A stretch of DNA of 11,369 bases. Origin: an uncultured Bacteroidales bacterium (lineage in GTDB: Bacteria > Bacteroidota > Bacteroidia > Bacteroidales > UBA932). Location: NCBI GenBank assembly GCA_946405645.1, contig CAMJHW010000037.1, positions 1 to 11,369 of the forward strand, given 5' to 3'. A program made the translations under genes and the position numbers. Below are positions 1 to 7,202 of the stretch, piece by piece. Position 1 is the first letter of the stretch; each line of letters opens with the position of its first letter. The notes beneath the pieces are model-generated. The model made no database searches. It saw only the letters and a program-made list of their open reading frames with translations, and was not told the DNA's origin.

Positions 1-92
1 CCACGAAGCTTTTCGAGGATCGTGGCAGCCACCATCATGATGATGACGGCTGCCAAAGACCCATAGCCCAAGTATTTGGTTGCTTTCTTCAT
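1..92 (-). CDS. Probable ResB/CcsA-type cytochrome c biogenesis protein (5' fragment)
   Basis: Only the first 30 codons are present; the gene runs off the left edge. The start is an ATG at 92, one nucleotide after the TAG stop of the di-heme oxidoreductase, so the two are almost certainly co-transcribed. The visible protein begins with a short basic stretch (MKKATKYLGYG), then a hydrophobic segment of about 15 residues (LAAVIIMMVAATIL), then EKLR and the first two bases of a Gly codon. A leading membrane helix ending in ATxxEKxxG is what I recall for the ResB-like start of Bacteroidota system II cytochrome c maturation proteins, which attach heme covalently to CXXCH motifs outside the inner membrane. 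The upstream gene makes a protein with two CXXCH motifs, which fits. The identification rests on few residues plus context; an unrelated membrane protein is possible. Confidence 0.5.
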   Translation of the reverse strand, partial: MKKATKYLGYGSLAAVIIMMVAATILEKLR

Positions 93-93
93 A

Positions 94-1857
94 CTATATC
101 GACTCTATGAATTTTACGACGGCGTCGCGGTCTTCCTTGGGAAGTTTGGAGAACTTCTCAACGGAAGGATAGGCATCGCTCTTCTTGGAAAAACCGTGCC
201 ACATGATAGCCTCGATCACATTACGGGCGCGGCAGTCATGCAGACGGTCGCTGCGGCCGGTATTCTGAGTGGACAGACCACGACCCCAAAGCGGTGTAGT
301 GCGGCACCAGGTGCCATGGATATCATTCTTCATCCACAGACGATGCTGGATGAAATCCGAATACGGCCATATCTTCTGGTTCTTGTAACGCGGGAGCGGC
401 TTGGTACCGTTAATGGCGGGAGCCCAGTAGTTGTCATCACCGGTGGTCCAGGAAGGACGGTGACAAGAGGCGCACCCCATATCCGTAAACAGTTTCTTGC
501 CTTTCTGTACAGCCTCGTCATTGAGGTTGCGGGCACGGGGAACCGCAAGTCCGCGGTGCCAAACCATGAAATCATAGAACTCGTCCGGATCCATTTCCGG
601 CTCGAAATTGTGATATGCGTTGTCGAACTGATTGGTCGAAGGAGAGAGGAGGGCAAGTACCGCCTCGGAAATCTCCGCATCGGTCACTGTACCGTCACCG
701 TCGACATCGACATAATAGGGAGAACGCTCCCCTTCCGCCTTGATCGACGCGATCACGGACGGAGTTTCGGACATCTTCTTTGCCCATGCGGCCGTAGTAT
801 AGAGGAACGGGCGGTCGGGACGGGACACATTCGTTATATTCCAGATGGCGTTGGCGCCGGCTCCGTCCTGCAAGGTGGCGCGGGTCATCGCATAAGTGAA
901 GCGCTTAAGGGCCTTGCCGCCATTGTAAGTGTCGCGCGGTACGAAGTTGCCGTCGGCATCGTATCCGTCGCCATATTCTCCTTTCTGCCAGTTGTGATAA
1001 TAGGCGGAAGCGGCGAAATCTCCGGCAGACTTGTCCCAAAATGCAGGATTGAGCTCGACGAACCTCGACTCTTTCGCATACTGGGCCTTGATGCTGTCCT
1101 GAGGAATCGCGTCGATAAGGCCGCTGCCGGGAATACCGATGGTGGATTCGAGGCGGAAAGCCACCTGGCGGCCATCGGAATACGGAGTAGGATCGGTATT
1201 GAATGCACTTTCGGGGATAGTGAGTTCAGGATAAATCAGGGAATAAGTCTCACCGTCCGCAAACTGCATCGGGAGCCCGCTTTCCATGGCCGGAACGATG
1301 TTCCAAGTGATGCGTATCTGGCTCTCGTCGATGGGGGGAAGGAAGGGATCGGCGGCCATGGTCTGGGGCATTCCGGTCACTTCCGACACATACGGTCCGT
1401 CATTGGAACCGGGCTCTACGGGATGATATACGACCAGAAGGTAACCGTTACCGTATGAACGGCTGCCGTTGGCGGCATATGCATCCTGCCACTGTCCGTG
1501 TCCGTATCCTGGATGGCAGTCCAGGCAGGACTTGCGTACTGCAGCCGGGCCAAGGCCCTTGAACGGAGCAGTATTGAGCGTTACGTTGCGTTCAAAGAAC
1601 ATCTCGCCGTGCACGAAAGCGCGGCTCAGCCCCTGCTCGGTCACGGCGGGAGCCTCGTCTTCATAGCTGTCGTCAGCAACGTTCAAAGTGGTACCGAGCA
1701 ATCCGCCCGGGTACCACTCCTCCGCCGTGAAGTTACCGACAGCCTTTCCTACGTATTTCGCATCCGTCTCCCGGGGTTTCGGTTCTTCACCAGAACGGTC
1801 ACAGGCAAACGCCAGGAGGGACAATGCCAACAAGGGAATCAGTCCATGTATCTTCAT
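94..1857 (-). CDS. Di-heme oxidoreductase (DHOR/DUF1111 family) lipoprotein with an EF-hand
   Basis: The protein has 587 residues. It starts with a lipoprotein signal peptide, lipobox LAFAC with Cys19 as the lipidated residue, so it is envelope-anchored. Two c-type heme sites are visible: CLDCH at 111-115 and CASCH at 462-466. The C-terminal part carries blocks typical of the family once called thiol oxidoreductase: WHRGLAVP near 433, TPLWGRGL near 521, and LHDCRARNVIEAIMWHG at 539-555. Residues 384-395 form a canonical EF-hand loop (D1, D3, D5, G6, V8, E12), suggesting bound calcium. Family members are predicted electron-transfer proteins related to MauG/cytochrome c peroxidase and often sit beside imelysins in iron-uptake loci; the true substrate is unknown. 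It lies 12 nt after the imelysin gene and 1 nt before a putative cytochrome c maturation gene that could load its hemes. Confidence 0.9.
   Translation of the reverse strand: MKIHGLIPLLALSLLAFACDRSGEEPKPRETDAKYVGKAVGNFTAEEWYPGGLLGTTLNVADDSYEDEAPAVTEQGLSRAFVHGEMFFERNVTLNTAPFKGLGPAAVRKSCLDCHPGYGHGQWQDAYAANGSRSYGNGYLLVVYHPVEPGSNDGPYVSEVTGMPQTMAADPFLPPIDESQIRITWNIVPAMESGLPMQFADGETYSLIYPELTIPESAFNTDPTPYSDGRQVAFRLESTIGIPGSGLIDAIPQDSIKAQYAKESRFVELNPAFWDKSAGDFAASAYYHNWQKGEYGDGYDADGNFVPRDTYNGGKALKRFTYAMTRATLQDGAGANAIWNITNVSRPDRPFLYTTAAWAKKMSETPSVIASIKAEGERSPYYVDVDGDGTVTDAEISEAVLALLSPSTNQFDNAYHNFEPEMDPDEFYDFMVWHRGLAVPRARNLNDEAVQKGKKLFTDMGCASCHRPSWTTGDDNYWAPAINGTKPLPRYKNQKIWPYSDFIQHRLWMKNDIHGTWCRTTPLWGRGLSTQNTGRSDRLHDCRARNVIEAIMWHGFSKKSDAYPSVEKFSKLPKEDRDAVVKFIESI
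673..708 (-). other. EF-hand calcium-binding loop inside the di-heme oxidoreductase
   Basis: These codons encode the 12-residue loop DVDGDGTVTDAE (residues 384-395). Asp is at loop positions 1, 3 and 5, Gly at 6, Val at 8 and Glu at 12, the canonical Ca2+-coordinating pattern. A predicted amphipathic helix (ISEAVLALL) follows, as expected for the exiting helix. It lies between the two heme motifs. Confidence 0.75.
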
Positions 1858-1869
1858 AACAGTGTAGTT

Positions 1870-3093
1870 TTAAAGTTTCACGATCCAGTCTGCGGCGTCG
1901 CCGAGATCGTCATTCAGTTTATTGATGGCCACGATGGCCTTCTCCGCAAGATCCGACTGGGGATTCTCGACAAAGGCGACCCCGCTGTCGATGCATGCCT
2001 GCAGGGAAGCAAGCGCAGCCTTCAGGTCGGACTCAAGCGTGGATACTCCACCGTAGCCGAATTCCTTCATGAAAGAGATGAGAGATTTGGATCCGGCCGT
2101 GGTCGCTCCGGCAGCGCCATATAGAGAATACTGTATGCTGAGGATATTGTCGCGGAAGTCATGGTACGACCTGTGTGAATACGGAGACTCGATGTAGTCT
2201 GCGTCATAGCCGGCGCTGTTGACGTAGTGGGCCGTGCCGATCTTTGTGTTCGCCACCTCGTCGGCAATGCTGGCGCTTCCGTTCAGGATGGACTTGGCGG
2301 CAGCCTCCTGCCATGTCGCGTAGGTGCTGCCCGCTGCAGCCGCACCAAGGAGATTCTCGCCGAAGGTCATATCCGAGCCCTCAACCGTGCAGTTGAGTTC
2401 GAGTTTTTCAATAAGATCCTGGCGGTTCTTGGGGGCATTGGGATTCCAGGAGACCTGAAGCTGCGCGCATGAATTATAGAGATCCTCGGCAACCGCGGCT
2501 GCGAAAATGAGTTCGTTATGTCCGGAGACCTTACGTCCGGCGAAAGAAGCATCTGTCTCGTCACCCTGAAGAGCGGCGGCAGTGCGGTTCTTACCGTCAC
2601 GGAAAAGGATGAATTCAATTCCGTGGAAACCCAAGGATGCGGCGCCTACTTCATCGGCTGCACCTGCGCCTTCGGAAAGAAGATGCGCGATGACCTCGGC
2701 ATTGGAAAGGGACAGGGCAAGCTTGTCCTTGTCAAGCGGCCAGGAGTCGATATGCGGATCGATGCCGAAAGCGGTCGCGGCTCCGAAAAGGAAAGCCTCG
2801 CTCTTTTCCCAGTATTCACGCGCCTCAAGGAAAGTGGCGCAAGCCTTGTCGATATCGGTCTGGGACAGGGATCCGGCATCCCTTAGTGCGGCCAATTGTT
2901 TCCACAGGTCCTCAGTCTTGTCCGCGAGATTGCCATAAATATCATAGATGACATTGGGAACATAATGCTCGACGACGGACTTGAGAGCCGATTCTTCCTT
3001 TGAGAGGACTTCGAGGTCCTCCTTGCCGTTGCACGAAACAAGTGCGAGGGCTCCGAGAGTCAGTAACGCTGAAATTCTTAAAGACTTTTTCAT
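1870..3093 (-). CDS. Imelysin-family (peptidase M75-like) lipoprotein
   Basis: The protein has 407 residues. The signal peptide ends in lipobox LVSC with Cys21 lipidated, followed by Asn-Gly-Lys-Glu-Asp. A basic residue then acidic residues just after the Cys resembles the lipoprotein export signal that sends Bacteroidota lipoproteins to the cell surface. The family signature GxHxxE is present as GFHGIE at 155-160, and the second conserved block, ESPYSHRSYHDFRDNILSIQ, is at 302-321. SWPLDKD at 117-123 is also family-like. Imelysin-like proteins are two-lobed helical envelope proteins. They were first described as insulin-cleaving peptidases, but are linked by regulation and gene context to iron uptake; peptidase activity is doubtful for most. 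The gene lies 23 nt after the porin and 12 nt before the di-heme oxidoreductase. The family call is strong, the iron role is inferred. Confidence 0.92.
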   Translation of the reverse strand: MKKSLRISALLTLGALALVSCNGKEDLEVLSKEESALKSVVEHYVPNVIYDIYGNLADKTEDLWKQLAALRDAGSLSQTDIDKACATFLEAREYWEKSEAFLFGAATAFGIDPHIDSWPLDKDKLALSLSNAEVIAHLLSEGAGAADEVGAASLGFHGIEFILFRDGKNRTAAALQGDETDASFAGRKVSGHNELIFAAAVAEDLYNSCAQLQVSWNPNAPKNRQDLIEKLELNCTVEGSDMTFGENLLGAAAAGSTYATWQEAAAKSILNGSASIADEVANTKIGTAHYVNSAGYDADYIESPYSHRSYHDFRDNILSIQYSLYGAAGATTAGSKSLISFMKEFGYGGVSTLESDLKAALASLQACIDSGVAFVENPQSDLAEKAIVAINKLNDDLGDAADWIVKL

Positions 3094-3116
3094 AACTCTA
3101 TCTTACATTTAATTGA

Positions 3117-4373
3117 TTATCTCTTGAAAAAAGCCATGTAGGCGACGCCTATCGAAATGGAAGGCTCATCGTTGTACTGTGACGGGAGGAAGCGGTGCGA
3201 CCACTCCGCCTTAACGGCTATTTCCGGTACCGGCAACCAGTTGATACCGAATGCGATACGATGCTTGGCCGTATATGGGACATTGTCCGTCTGGCCGGGA
3301 CCGGGTATGAACGAATCATAGTATTCGTAGCGGCCGAAAACATATAGTTTCTGCTCCTCATCCTTGGGGCTGAACCAAGGCAGGATGTCATATCCCGCTT
3401 CAGTCCCCGCCGCCACGGCATTCTGGCCGATGGTGGACTTGTCATAGGGAGCTTCGTTGGCGGTCCGGTTGCGCTTGAGTTTGCTTATGGTGGCGGCGTC
3501 TCCGACATAACCATAGTCTGCATTACCCCTGGCTGTAAGCCGCTTGCCCTTGTACTCAAAATCCAGAGCCCCGAACGCCGTACGTCCCTTGACGTCGGAA
3601 TAGGTGTCGGAAAGTTTCTCGTAAGGGTACGTGTTATGCATGGAGTTGCCATAATACCCGCTGAGACCTATGCGGAGATTCTTTACGGAATAGTTGTCCA
3701 AGCGTCCTACGAAACCGTATTTGTTGGCGACCTTGAATTCGAAGGGAGATCCGGCCCCGTTCCTGATGAAATTGTCGCGGCTGAACATATAAGCATCCAG
3801 ACCGGCTATCATCTGCACCTCATAGCGCCAGTTGTCCGTACGTCCCCAAAGACTTATGCCGGTATCATGCCATGTCGAAGGAAGGATGGTGTACTCCCCT
3901 TCCGGACGGTACACAGTGAAGAAGTTCAACGGTTCATGGGCATTGTTGAGCCCGCCGACCGGCACGACCATATGGCCCATCCTTATATTTAAAGCGGAGC
4001 TGAAACTCTTTTGGATCCAGAACTGTTCGAGTTCCACTTCGCCCCCCTTTTCCACTTCGCTCTCCCATTCACCGGCCTCTTCGAACTCTTTCTCCACCGC
4101 GGCGCCGGTACCGGTATGCTCGAACTCGATCTCGGACTGCATGGTCCAGCCTTTGCCGAAATCATATCCCAGATAAACCACGAAATGAGGCACGTCGAAA
4201 CGGCCGTGCTGCTCGCCGACATGCGAAGACGCTGAAGTATAGCGATAGACATGATCGCTGTAGAAATTGCGGCTCAAGGCGACCTCGCCATATCCGCCTA
4301 CACTCAGTTTCTGCTGGCCCCTGGCAAAGATACCGATGGCAAATGCCATGGCCACCAATACAAACCTTTTCAT
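3117..4373 (-). CDS. Outer-membrane porin-like beta-barrel protein (OprO/P-like)
   Basis: The ATG at 4373 gives 418 residues and puts a clean signal peptide (MKRFVLVAMAFAIGIFARG, then QQ) at the N terminus. The in-frame extension up to 4406 would place charged residues and a Cys ahead of it and overlaps the promoter, so I rejected it. The mature protein alternates aromatic and polar residues as in beta strands, opens with LSVGGYGEVALSRN, and ends in strand-like VAYMAFFKR. HMVVPVGGLNNAHEP at 134-148 resembles the LxxPxGxxN region of trimeric porins. Residues 94-117 are very Glu-rich (11 of 24) and could form an extracellular or pore loop that gathers cations. It is the first gene of the run with imelysin and the di-heme oxidoreductase, so it may admit or dock the substrate they handle. 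Family rank is uncertain: generic porin or phosphate-selective-porin-like. Confidence 0.8.
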   Translation of the reverse strand: MKRFVLVAMAFAIGIFARGQQKLSVGGYGEVALSRNFYSDHVYRYTSASSHVGEQHGRFDVPHFVVYLGYDFGKGWTMQSEIEFEHTGTGAAVEKEFEEAGEWESEVEKGGEVELEQFWIQKSFSSALNIRMGHMVVPVGGLNNAHEPLNFFTVYRPEGEYTILPSTWHDTGISLWGRTDNWRYEVQMIAGLDAYMFSRDNFIRNGAGSPFEFKVANKYGFVGRLDNYSVKNLRIGLSGYYGNSMHNTYPYEKLSDTYSDVKGRTAFGALDFEYKGKRLTARGNADYGYVGDAATISKLKRNRTANEAPYDKSTIGQNAVAAGTEAGYDILPWFSPKDEEQKLYVFGRYEYYDSFIPGPGQTDNVPYTAKHRIAFGINWLPVPEIAVKAEWSHRFLPSQYNDEPSISIGVAYMAFFKR

Positions 4374-4393
4374 ACAATACACTTTTCGGTCTG

Positions 4394-4425
4394 CAAAAGT
4401 AGCCAACTCCAGTTTTCAGGGCAAT
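4394..4425 (-). promoter_or_regulatory. Bacteroidota-type sigma-ABfr promoter of the porin/imelysin/di-heme operon
   Basis: Read on the minus strand, TACTTTTG (4394-4401) matches the Bacteroidota -7 consensus TAnnTTTG exactly. ATTG (4422-4425) lies 20 nt upstream, at the expected -33 position, with one mismatch to TTTG. Transcription would begin near 4388, giving a short leader of roughly 15 nt before the ATG at 4373. Confidence 0.55.
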
Positions 4426-4458
4426 CCCCAAAAATAATGATTTTTCCAGCCTGAAAAC
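4412..4458. promoter_or_regulatory. Candidate operator: 9-bp inverted repeat with a Fur-like half-site
   Basis: GTTTTCAGG (4412-4420) and CCTGAAAAC (4450-4458) are perfect inverted repeats that bracket the -33 box region. Between them, 4430-4445 reads AAAAATAATGATTTTT, another short symmetric element. Its minus-strand reading contains AATCATTATT, nine of ten matches to half of the classical Fur box (AATCATTATC). The other half of a Fur box is not convincing. Position beside the promoter of a predicted iron operon makes a metal-dependent operator plausible, not shown. Confidence 0.3.
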
Positions 4459-4488
4459 GAAAAAGCCTGTCCCGGTAAGGACAGGCTT
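4452..4488 (-). terminator. Intrinsic terminator after the AAE-family transporter gene
   Basis: A perfect 10-bp stem (4463-4472 pairing with 4479-4488) with a 6-nt loop, read on the minus strand, is followed directly by TTTTTCGTTTTC. It lies 32 nt after the transporter stop codon and separates that unit from the porin operon promoter downstream on the same strand. Confidence 0.85.
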
Positions 4489-4520
4489 CAGTATCATAGC
4501 ACGTGCTGCATAGCGTACTG

Positions 4521-6203
4521 TCAGAATGAGAACAGTATCAGCATCTGCGCAGCCAGCACGCGGAGAAACATAGACAAGGGATAGACAGTCGCATAGTTGA
4601 CGGAAGTATACTCGGTTCCGTACTCGCCTTGGGCGTAGGCAAGCGCAGCGGGATTGGTCATCGAGCCCGCAATCAAGCCGCACAGCTGATAGAAGTTGAG
4701 TTTGAACACCAGACGAGCTACAAGCCCAAGCACGAAAATCGGTATAGTCGTAATCAGCACTCCATAGAGGATCCACCAATAACCTCCGTTGACGATCGAG
4801 GAAACGAATCCTTCTCCGGCTCCGAGGCCGACAGCGGCAAGGAAGAAACTGATGCCGATCTCGCGCAGCATCATATTGGCGCTGTGAGTCGTATATGTGG
4901 TAATGTGCCACTGGGGGCCGAAGTGACCGAGAAGGATGGCGATGATGAGGGGTCCTCCGGCGAGACCGAGCTTGACTGGCTGGGGTATGCCGGGGAAATG
5001 GAAAGGCAGCGAACCGAAGATGACTCCAAGTGCGATTCCGAAAAAGATGGGAACAAGGTTGGGGTGGGAGAGATCCTCCGGCTTGTTGCCGACCATGGCG
5101 GCGACCTGGTCGAGTTCGGACTCTACTCCGACCACTTGGATACCGTCGCCCATCTGGAGCTTGAGGTTGGGGGTCGCCACCAGTTCGACACCGGAACGGA
5201 CGACCCTCGTAACGGTAACGCCGTGGACGGATCTGAGGCGAAGGTCCTTGAGGCGCTTGCCCGTCAAGGAGGACTTGGTGATGGCCATCCTTCGTGTCAC
5301 CAGCGACTCGTTCATCTTTATCCAATCCTGCTGATGCATCGGGACCTCCTCGCCGAAGATGAGGCGCAAGGTATCGACATGAGGCTGGGAAGTCACGATC
5401 AGGAGCTTGTCACCCTTCTCGAAGACGGTATCATGGCCCGGTATTGTAATCACCCCGCCACGAAGAAGCCTCGAAATCACCACACTGTCGCCCACTTCCT
5501 TCATGATTTCGCCCAGGCTGTGTCCGATGACCGCGGGGTTCTCGACCTCGACATGCATACGGCGCGCCACGTCAGCGTCGCCTTCTTCAATTTCCATCTC
5601 AGCCTTTTCCTTCGCCAGATCTATCTTGAAGAGGGGCTTGAAGAGGGCTATTATCATGATGACGCCGATGACTCCGAGCGGATATGCTACGGCATATGCC
5701 GAAGCCATGCCCGAAACTGTATCGGCTGCGGCCCCGGCAGAAGATCCTCCCTCGAGCATCATGTCCGACAAAGACTGCTGCGCGGCTCCCAACCCGGGAG
5801 TATTGGTCACGGCACCGGACATCACGCCCACCATCGTATGCAGGTTCTCGCCGGTCACCAGGTGGATGACAAGAGTTACCAGAACGGCCAGGAGTATTCC
5901 GAAGAAGGAAAGCAGATTAAGCTTGACCCCGCCGATCTTGAAGGAGTGGAAGAATCCCGGGCCGACCTGAAGGCCTATGGAGAACACGAACAGGATCAGG
6001 CCGAAATCCTTCATGAAGGCAAGTACGGTGGGATCCGCCCTGAATCCGAAATGGCTGAGCAGGATGGCGAGGAAGAGTATCCAGGTGGAACCGATGGAGA
6101 TGCCCTTGAACTTGAACCGGGACATATACAGCCCGGAAGCGATGACTATGGCGAACAGGAGGATGCTGTGTGCAATGCCTGTCCCTGTAAACAATTCATT
6201 CAT
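4521..6203 (-). CDS. Aspartate:alanine exchanger (AAE) family transporter, YidE/YbjL type
   Basis: I chose the ATG at 6203 (560 residues); the frame opens two codons earlier with TTG, which is unlikely to be used. The protein has two homologous membrane halves, residues about 1-200 and 378-560, each with several hydrophobic helices. They carry the paired repeat motifs GAVTNTPGLGAAQ (130-142) and GSMTNPAALAYAQ (513-525). Between them, about 215-370, is a soluble region with two RCK_C (TrkA_C) domains, for example SVVISRLLRGGVITIP and VTVTRVVRSGVELV, each followed by a GD turn. This layout is that of the AAE family, whose known members exchange aspartate or succinate for related compounds. RCK_C domains usually sense a small ligand. 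Substrate is unknown here. It starts 12 nt after the glycosyltransferase stop, so co-transcription is likely, and ends at an intrinsic terminator. Confidence 0.9.
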   Translation of the reverse strand: MNELFTGTGIAHSILLFAIVIASGLYMSRFKFKGISIGSTWILFLAILLSHFGFRADPTVLAFMKDFGLILFVFSIGLQVGPGFFHSFKIGGVKLNLLSFFGILLAVLVTLVIHLVTGENLHTMVGVMSGAVTNTPGLGAAQQSLSDMMLEGGSSAGAAADTVSGMASAYAVAYPLGVIGVIMIIALFKPLFKIDLAKEKAEMEIEEGDADVARRMHVEVENPAVIGHSLGEIMKEVGDSVVISRLLRGGVITIPGHDTVFEKGDKLLIVTSQPHVDTLRLIFGEEVPMHQQDWIKMNESLVTRRMAITKSSLTGKRLKDLRLRSVHGVTVTRVVRSGVELVATPNLKLQMGDGIQVVGVESELDQVAAMVGNKPEDLSHPNLVPIFFGIALGVIFGSLPFHFPGIPQPVKLGLAGGPLIIAILLGHFGPQWHITTYTTHSANMMLREIGISFFLAAVGLGAGEGFVSSIVNGGYWWILYGVLITTIPIFVLGLVARLVFKLNFYQLCGLIAGSMTNPAALAYAQGEYGTEYTSVNYATVYPLSMFLRVLAAQMLILFSF

Positions 6204-6215
6204 ATACAAAGATAC

Positions 6216-7202
6216 CTATAAAAGGTATGATTTCCGAGAATCCATACGTTTATTCTCCTTCAGGCAGACGAGGCGGCAGATGAACTTGGTAAACCGCTGT
6301 TTGGATACAGGCACACGGCAGTTATATACATAGTCTGCATCGAGAAGGGCCTCCACAGCCTCGGGGTGAGCACGCAACAGCTTGAAATTCAATATGCAGG
6401 CACTGTACCAGCCGCCCCTCAACAGAATGTCGATGCCGCAGGCGGCAATAGCGACGCCGTCCTTCGGAAGCGCATCATAGAGACAGAGCATGTTCTCCGA
6501 AGACTGCCTGCGTGTGGGGATGAGAGAGCTGGATGTAAGGGCGCCTTTGCGGCGGCGGCGGTAATGATAGAGAGGTTCGTTCAGGTGTACGACCTTCCTT
6601 GCATTGCAAAGCGTCTGAGTCTGGAATACAAGATCCTCGTGGAAGCCATGCACCGGTACGAACATCGACGGCAGGTCATAGAGCGAACGCCTCTCAAGCT
6701 TATTCCACATGTATCCGCGTATGACATTGTTATGCATACCTTTCGCCGCCACGGGCCCTGTCTCCGAAACCAGGTCTCCTTCGCAGCACACTTTGTTCGT
6801 CCTTGTATATTCCTTGAAAAAGTCGCAATACACTACGTCCGCATCCTCCTTAACAGCTTTCTCCACCAATAGTCTGACATAGTCAGGTTCCACCCAGTCG
6901 TCCGAGTCCACGTGTATTATGTAATCACCGGTGGCGGCCGCAAGGCCTGTCATGCGCGCACGCGGCAGACCTGAGTTGGCTTCGTGGAGTATCTTCACAC
7001 GGGATTGAAGCTGAGGAAACTCTTCAAAGAGGATCTCTTCCAGCACGGATACGGAGTTGTCCGGAGACCCGTCGTCCACAAAAATGAACTCACATTCCTC
7101 CCAAGTCTGGGAGAACAGGGAACGTGCACACTGCCCGATATATTCCTCAACGGAATAAACGGGAATTATCACCGATACCTTGGGTCCATGTGCTGCATTC
7201 AT
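6216..7202 (-). CDS. Family 2 glycosyltransferase (GT-A fold)
   Basis: The ATG at 7202 gives 328 residues beginning MNAAHGPKVSVIIPVYS, the standard first strand of a GT2 domain; the frame extends to 7241 only through a TTG and non-family sequence, so I trimmed it. Visible motifs in order: VSVIIPVY near residue 9, FVDDGS with nucleotide-binding DDG (43-45), DSDDW (99-103) containing the metal-binding DxD, and HEDLVFQ with the probable catalytic acidic pair (189-190). The C-terminal 120 residues are mixed helical and basic with no membrane helices, so the protein is probably cytosolic or peripherally membrane-bound. Members transfer a sugar from a nucleotide-sugar to a glycan or lipid in capsule, O-antigen or exopolysaccharide synthesis. 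No other polysaccharide genes are nearby, so it appears as a stand-alone transferase; donor and acceptor cannot be inferred. Confidence 0.9.
   Translation of the reverse strand: MNAAHGPKVSVIIPVYSVEEYIGQCARSLFSQTWEECEFIFVDDGSPDNSVSVLEEILFEEFPQLQSRVKILHEANSGLPRARMTGLAAATGDYIIHVDSDDWVEPDYVRLLVEKAVKEDADVVYCDFFKEYTRTNKVCCEGDLVSETGPVAAKGMHNNVIRGYMWNKLERRSLYDLPSMFVPVHGFHEDLVFQTQTLCNARKVVHLNEPLYHYRRRRKGALTSSSLIPTRRQSSENMLCLYDALPKDGVAIAACGIDILLRGGWYSACILNFKLLRAHPEAVEALLDADYVYNCRVPVSKQRFTKFICRLVCLKENKRMDSRKSYLL

Noticed and set aside
76..1458. Long plus-strand open frame (460 codons) opposite the di-heme oxidoreductase
   Set aside because: Its translation shows no family motif, while the minus strand has a signal peptide, two CXXCH motifs and DHOR blocks. 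It is an antisense shadow.
4374..4406. Porin start extended upstream to 4406
   Set aside because: The extension would start without an ATG, overlap the -7 box and transcription start, and bury the signal peptide behind charged residues.
4162..5325. Minus-strand open frame of 387 codons spanning the exchanger end, the terminator and the porin start
   Set aside because: It is Arg/Pro-rich low-complexity translation, crosses a strong terminator and a promoter, and overlaps two well-supported genes in another frame.
6207..6214. TATCTTTG, an exact -7 promoter match just before the exchanger start
   Set aside because: It is only 3 nt from the ATG, so transcription would begin inside the gene, and no -33 box lies at the right distance upstream. 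Probably chance.
4629..6221. Plus-strand open frame of 530 codons opposite the exchanger gene
   Set aside because: The product is rich in His, Asp, Glu and Gly without recognisable domains, the mirror of a membrane protein's codons. The minus strand has clear AAE and RCK_C motifs.
6212..6228. ATACC/GGTAT hairpin overlapping the glycosyltransferase stop
   Set aside because: A 5-bp AT-rich stem with a 7-nt loop and no T-tract is too weak for a terminator; the pair is more likely co-transcribed.
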